Shown: one piece after another, positions 62,298 to 64,000 of the stretch
How positions within the stretch are numbered: the stretch's first letter is position 1
Layout: each line of letters starts with the position of its first letter
Source of the DNA: Spirochaetia bacterium UBA5763
GTDB lineage: Bacteria > Spirochaetota > UBA4802 > UBA5550
Reading direction: 5' to 3'
Length of the DNA stretch: 64,000 nt
Assembly (NCBI GenBank): GCA_002418835.1
Contig: DIEX01000031.1
Location: 445,773 to 509,772 of the forward strand
The notes under the pieces: model-generated
The model's input: only the letters and a program-made list of their open reading frames with translations
Database searches by the model: none
What the model was told of the DNA's origin: nothing
Translations under genes and position numbers: made by a program

Positions 62298-63514
62298 TTG
62301 TTTTTATTTGCTTCCCTCTGTCTTTCAAGCGCAGTCTGTTTTTTAAAGAACAGTACAGTTTTTTCAAGTTCAGAAAGATCCGTGCTTATAATTTTACCCT
62401 CCTGAAGCATAATATGTTTATCTTCCAGAAGTTTTACAATAAGGCTTTCTCCCTCAACAGGGGATAAGCCTACCATGTTTATAAGCTCTTTTGAGCCGAA
62501 TTCAAAATTATGAGGTTTCTTAAACTCTATGCCGATTTTCTGTTTTTCAATCTGGATCAGTAGAGTATCATAAATTCTTCCTAACGGATTCCGGATCATA
62601 AGATTTTCAAGCTGCCTGTAAGCTGTCCAGGTCCTTTCACTGAGCAGCTGAATAAGTCTTGTAGCAAGCTGCGGCTGAGCCTGCACCATCCCTTCGAAGT
62701 TGGATTTATTGATAGCAAGAACTGAAACATCTCCATAGGAGATTGCGGAAGCGCTTCTCGGTTTATTGTCAAGGAGGGCCATCTCACCGAAAATGTCACC
62801 GGCTTTCAGAACTGCGAGGAGAATCTCCTCATCTACAATTTTTGTAATTTTAACTTTCCCGTCCTGAATGATAAACAGTTCATCACCAGGTTCCGATTCA
62901 CTGAAAAGCATGGTGTTGTCAGGATATTTCCGGTTCATTCCCGCTCTGTACGGCATATCCGGAAATTTCAGCGGGGATTTTAATGTTTTAAGTCGTTCGA
63001 TCGATTTATCCCTGTTATAACCCGAAGGGCAGTGCTGAATATATTTCTGATAAGCATATATTGCATGGTTGAAAATTCTTTTTTTCAGATAATATTCGCC
63101 AATATTAAAGAGGTGTTCTGGGTCCTCTTCACCTGAAGTTTTGAGTGAAAGATTGGTTATTGCCGAGTCAAACTGTCTCAGTTTTCTGCTGAAAAAACGG
63201 ATAATTTTCATGGCAACTGCCGGGTTCTTCTGGATCAGAAGCCCGAACATATCCTTCTCTACGGATATAAGAGAGACATTTTCCAGGGCAACTGCGGTAT
63301 CGAGCCTTGCATGCCCTGCCATACATGAAACAACGCCGAAAAAATCTCCGGGTCCAAGAATTGTATATGGCTCTTCTGAAAGGACTGGTGTTTCCTTGGA
63401 TATTTTAACCTTTCCGTTTCTTATAATATAAAAATTTGAGGCGTTCTTTTTTCCTTCAACCATTACGAAGGAGTTCGCCATATAGTTTTCAACCTTAAAC
63501 TGGGTAGCTGCCAT
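62294..63514 (-). CDS. Protein with two cyclic nucleotide-binding (Crp/cNMP) domains
   Basis: 406 residues. The first cNMP-like domain (about 10-115) has FYIIRNGKVKIS, LGPGDFFGVVSCMAGHARLD and LISVEKDMFGLLI. A helical linker with a TPR-like pair follows (FNIGEYYLKKRIFNHAIYAY, about 137-156). The second domain (about 190-310) has LFIIQDGKVKITKI, LKAGDIFGEMALLDNKPRSA (phosphate-binding cassette with Arg) and VSVLAINKSNFEGM. The C-terminal part (about 310-406) includes a degenerate winged helix without a clear recognition helix. It may act as a cAMP- or c-di-GMP-sensing regulator of the AsmA-like gene it overlaps. GAGG before the ATG. Confidence 0.85.
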   Translation of the reverse strand: MAATQFKVENYMANSFVMVEGKKNASNFYIIRNGKVKISKETPVLSEEPYTILGPGDFFGVVSCMAGHARLDTAVALENVSLISVEKDMFGLLIQKNPAVAMKIIRFFSRKLRQFDSAITNLSLKTSGEEDPEHLFNIGEYYLKKRIFNHAIYAYQKYIQHCPSGYNRDKSIERLKTLKSPLKFPDMPYRAGMNRKYPDNTMLFSESEPGDELFIIQDGKVKITKIVDEEILLAVLKAGDIFGEMALLDNKPRSASAISYGDVSVLAINKSNFEGMVQAQPQLATRLIQLLSERTWTAYRQLENLMIRNPLGRIYDTLLIQIEKQKIGIEFKKPHNFEFGSKELINMVGLSPVEGESLIVKLLEDKHIMLQEGKIISTDLSELEKTVLFFKKQTALERQREANKNK

Positions 63515-63621
63515 TATTCCTCTTCTATCAGGAAACTGATATAAATACTATTATCAAGTTTCGGTCAAAAATCAAATCTTTTACATGAAAATTTACACGA
63601 AGTATACACCCTGGTTAAAAT

Positions 63622-64000
63622 TCAGTCTATCAATTTTTTTAATTTATAGAGCTCATTTATAGCATCCATAGGAGTCAGGCTTTCAACATCTATTTTATTA
63701 AGGGTTTGAATAAGGATATGGTTAGACGCATTAAAAATTTCAAGCTGTTCTGATGAAGTACCTGAATCAGCAAGTTTATCTTTAACAGAGCCGCTTTTTT
63801 CAAGTTTTTCAAGTATTTTAGTCGAACGTGAAATTATTGTTTTAGGGAGTCCGGCAAGTTTTGCAACATGAATACCGTATGATTTGTCCGCGCTCCCTGA
63901 TACAACTTTATGCAGAAACTCCACGTTGCTTAATGTTTCCTTAACGAGTACATTATAATTAACAATACCTGTTTTACTTCCGAGTTGTGTCAGCTCATGA
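63622..64000 (-). CDS. mutS: DNA mismatch repair protein MutS, C-terminal part (runs off the window edge)
   Basis: The frame runs from the right edge to a TGA at 63622, about 125 residues. It opens within the conserved region (HELTQLGSKTGIVNYN), followed by VVSGSADKSYGIHVAKLAGL, the Walker-distal helix-turn-helix that completes the ATPase dimer, and the C-terminal helix region ending YKLKKLID. MutS detects mismatches as a dimer. The start and ATP-binding core lie outside. No mutL is visible on the left side; the neighbouring gene is the cNMP protein after 107 bp. Confidence 0.93.
   Translation of the reverse strand, partial: HELTQLGSKTGIVNYNVLVKETLSNVEFLHKVVSGSADKSYGIHVAKLAGLPKTIISRSTKILEKLEKSGSVKDKLADSGTSSEQLEIFNASNHILIQTLNKIDVESLTPMDAINELYKLKKLID

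Noticed and set aside
1..64000. Mobile elements, prophage, CRISPR or defence island
   Set aside because: No transposase, integrase, phage gene, direct-repeat array or known defence gene was seen on either strand.

Overview
The window is a 64 kb stretch of AT-rich bacterial chromosome, densely packed with mostly housekeeping genes in short operons. I see no rRNA, CRISPR array, prophage, transposase or integrase. The protein set points to a double-membrane bacterium, most likely in or near the Spirochaetota. Evidence for this is the LolA-type and POTRA/barrel envelope proteins, an AsmA-like protein, OmpL47-like repeats of the kind known from Leptospira, a short SMC with no recognisable hinge, a double cyclic-nucleotide-domain protein and a McsA-McsB-ClpC operon outside a Firmicute setting. 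The phylum call is an inference from protein families, not a measured placement.

Layout. 1-4.5 kb: 5' part of mfd (cut by the window edge), a LolA-like/POTRA-barrel pair, and a PilZ gene coupled to an unknown gene. 4.8-8 kb: pyrG, a GAF-SpoIIE protein and a zinc-ribbon protein. 8-10.1 kb: thiC and a WecG/TagA-family gene on the minus strand. 10.4-14.4 kb: a methyltransferase, a LolA-like protein, rsmE, a radical SAM protein and a hotdog thioesterase. 14.5-17.6 kb: envelope genes (MORN lipoprotein, OmpL47-like protein, zinc-finger membrane protein). 17.7-20.8 kb: an MBL-fold hydrolase, Rrf2 and TetR regulators and a QueG-like reductase. 21.7-29.5 kb: smc, two unknown genes, and an acidic zinc-ribbon gene coupled to uvrA. 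29.6-32.7 kb: two anion transporters. 32.9-39.1 kb: a TPR-NHL-VWA protein, pcm, a HEAT/membrane/esterase-like operon and panE. 39.2-45.3 kb: a peptidase-efp-DUF2273-TPR operon, an ATP-grasp/methyltransferase pair, and rpsT-hup-tRNA-Val. 45.4-52 kb: a START protein, an NfeD/stomatin operon, a PTS-EIIA/zinc-ribbon fusion and a long-chain acyl-CoA synthetase. 52.4-60.2 kb: VOC-prmA, mcsA-mcsB-clpC and leuCD. 60.2-64 kb: AsmA-like, a double cNMP protein and the 3' end of mutS.

The most unusual theme is the number of proteins that keep a recognisable enzyme fold while losing canonical catalytic residues. The McsB kinase lacks all three guanidinium-contact residues, although the ClpC next to it keeps both phosphoarginine-reading glutamates. 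The SpoIIE phosphatase domain lacks its metal-binding aspartates. The acetyl-xylan-esterase-like protein lacks its Ser and His. The WecG/TagA protein has Ser at the proposed base, and the QueG-like protein lacks the catalytic Asp. These calls rest on motif alignment by eye and are testable. At the DNA level, two genes without a ribosome-binding site (a TetR regulator and mcsA) have a consensus -35/-10 promoter whose TATAAT touches the ATG. A perfect 24-bp palindrome lies between the acyl-CoA synthetase gene and the VOC gene, and a two-part inverted repeat precedes the zinc-ribbon/uvrA operon.
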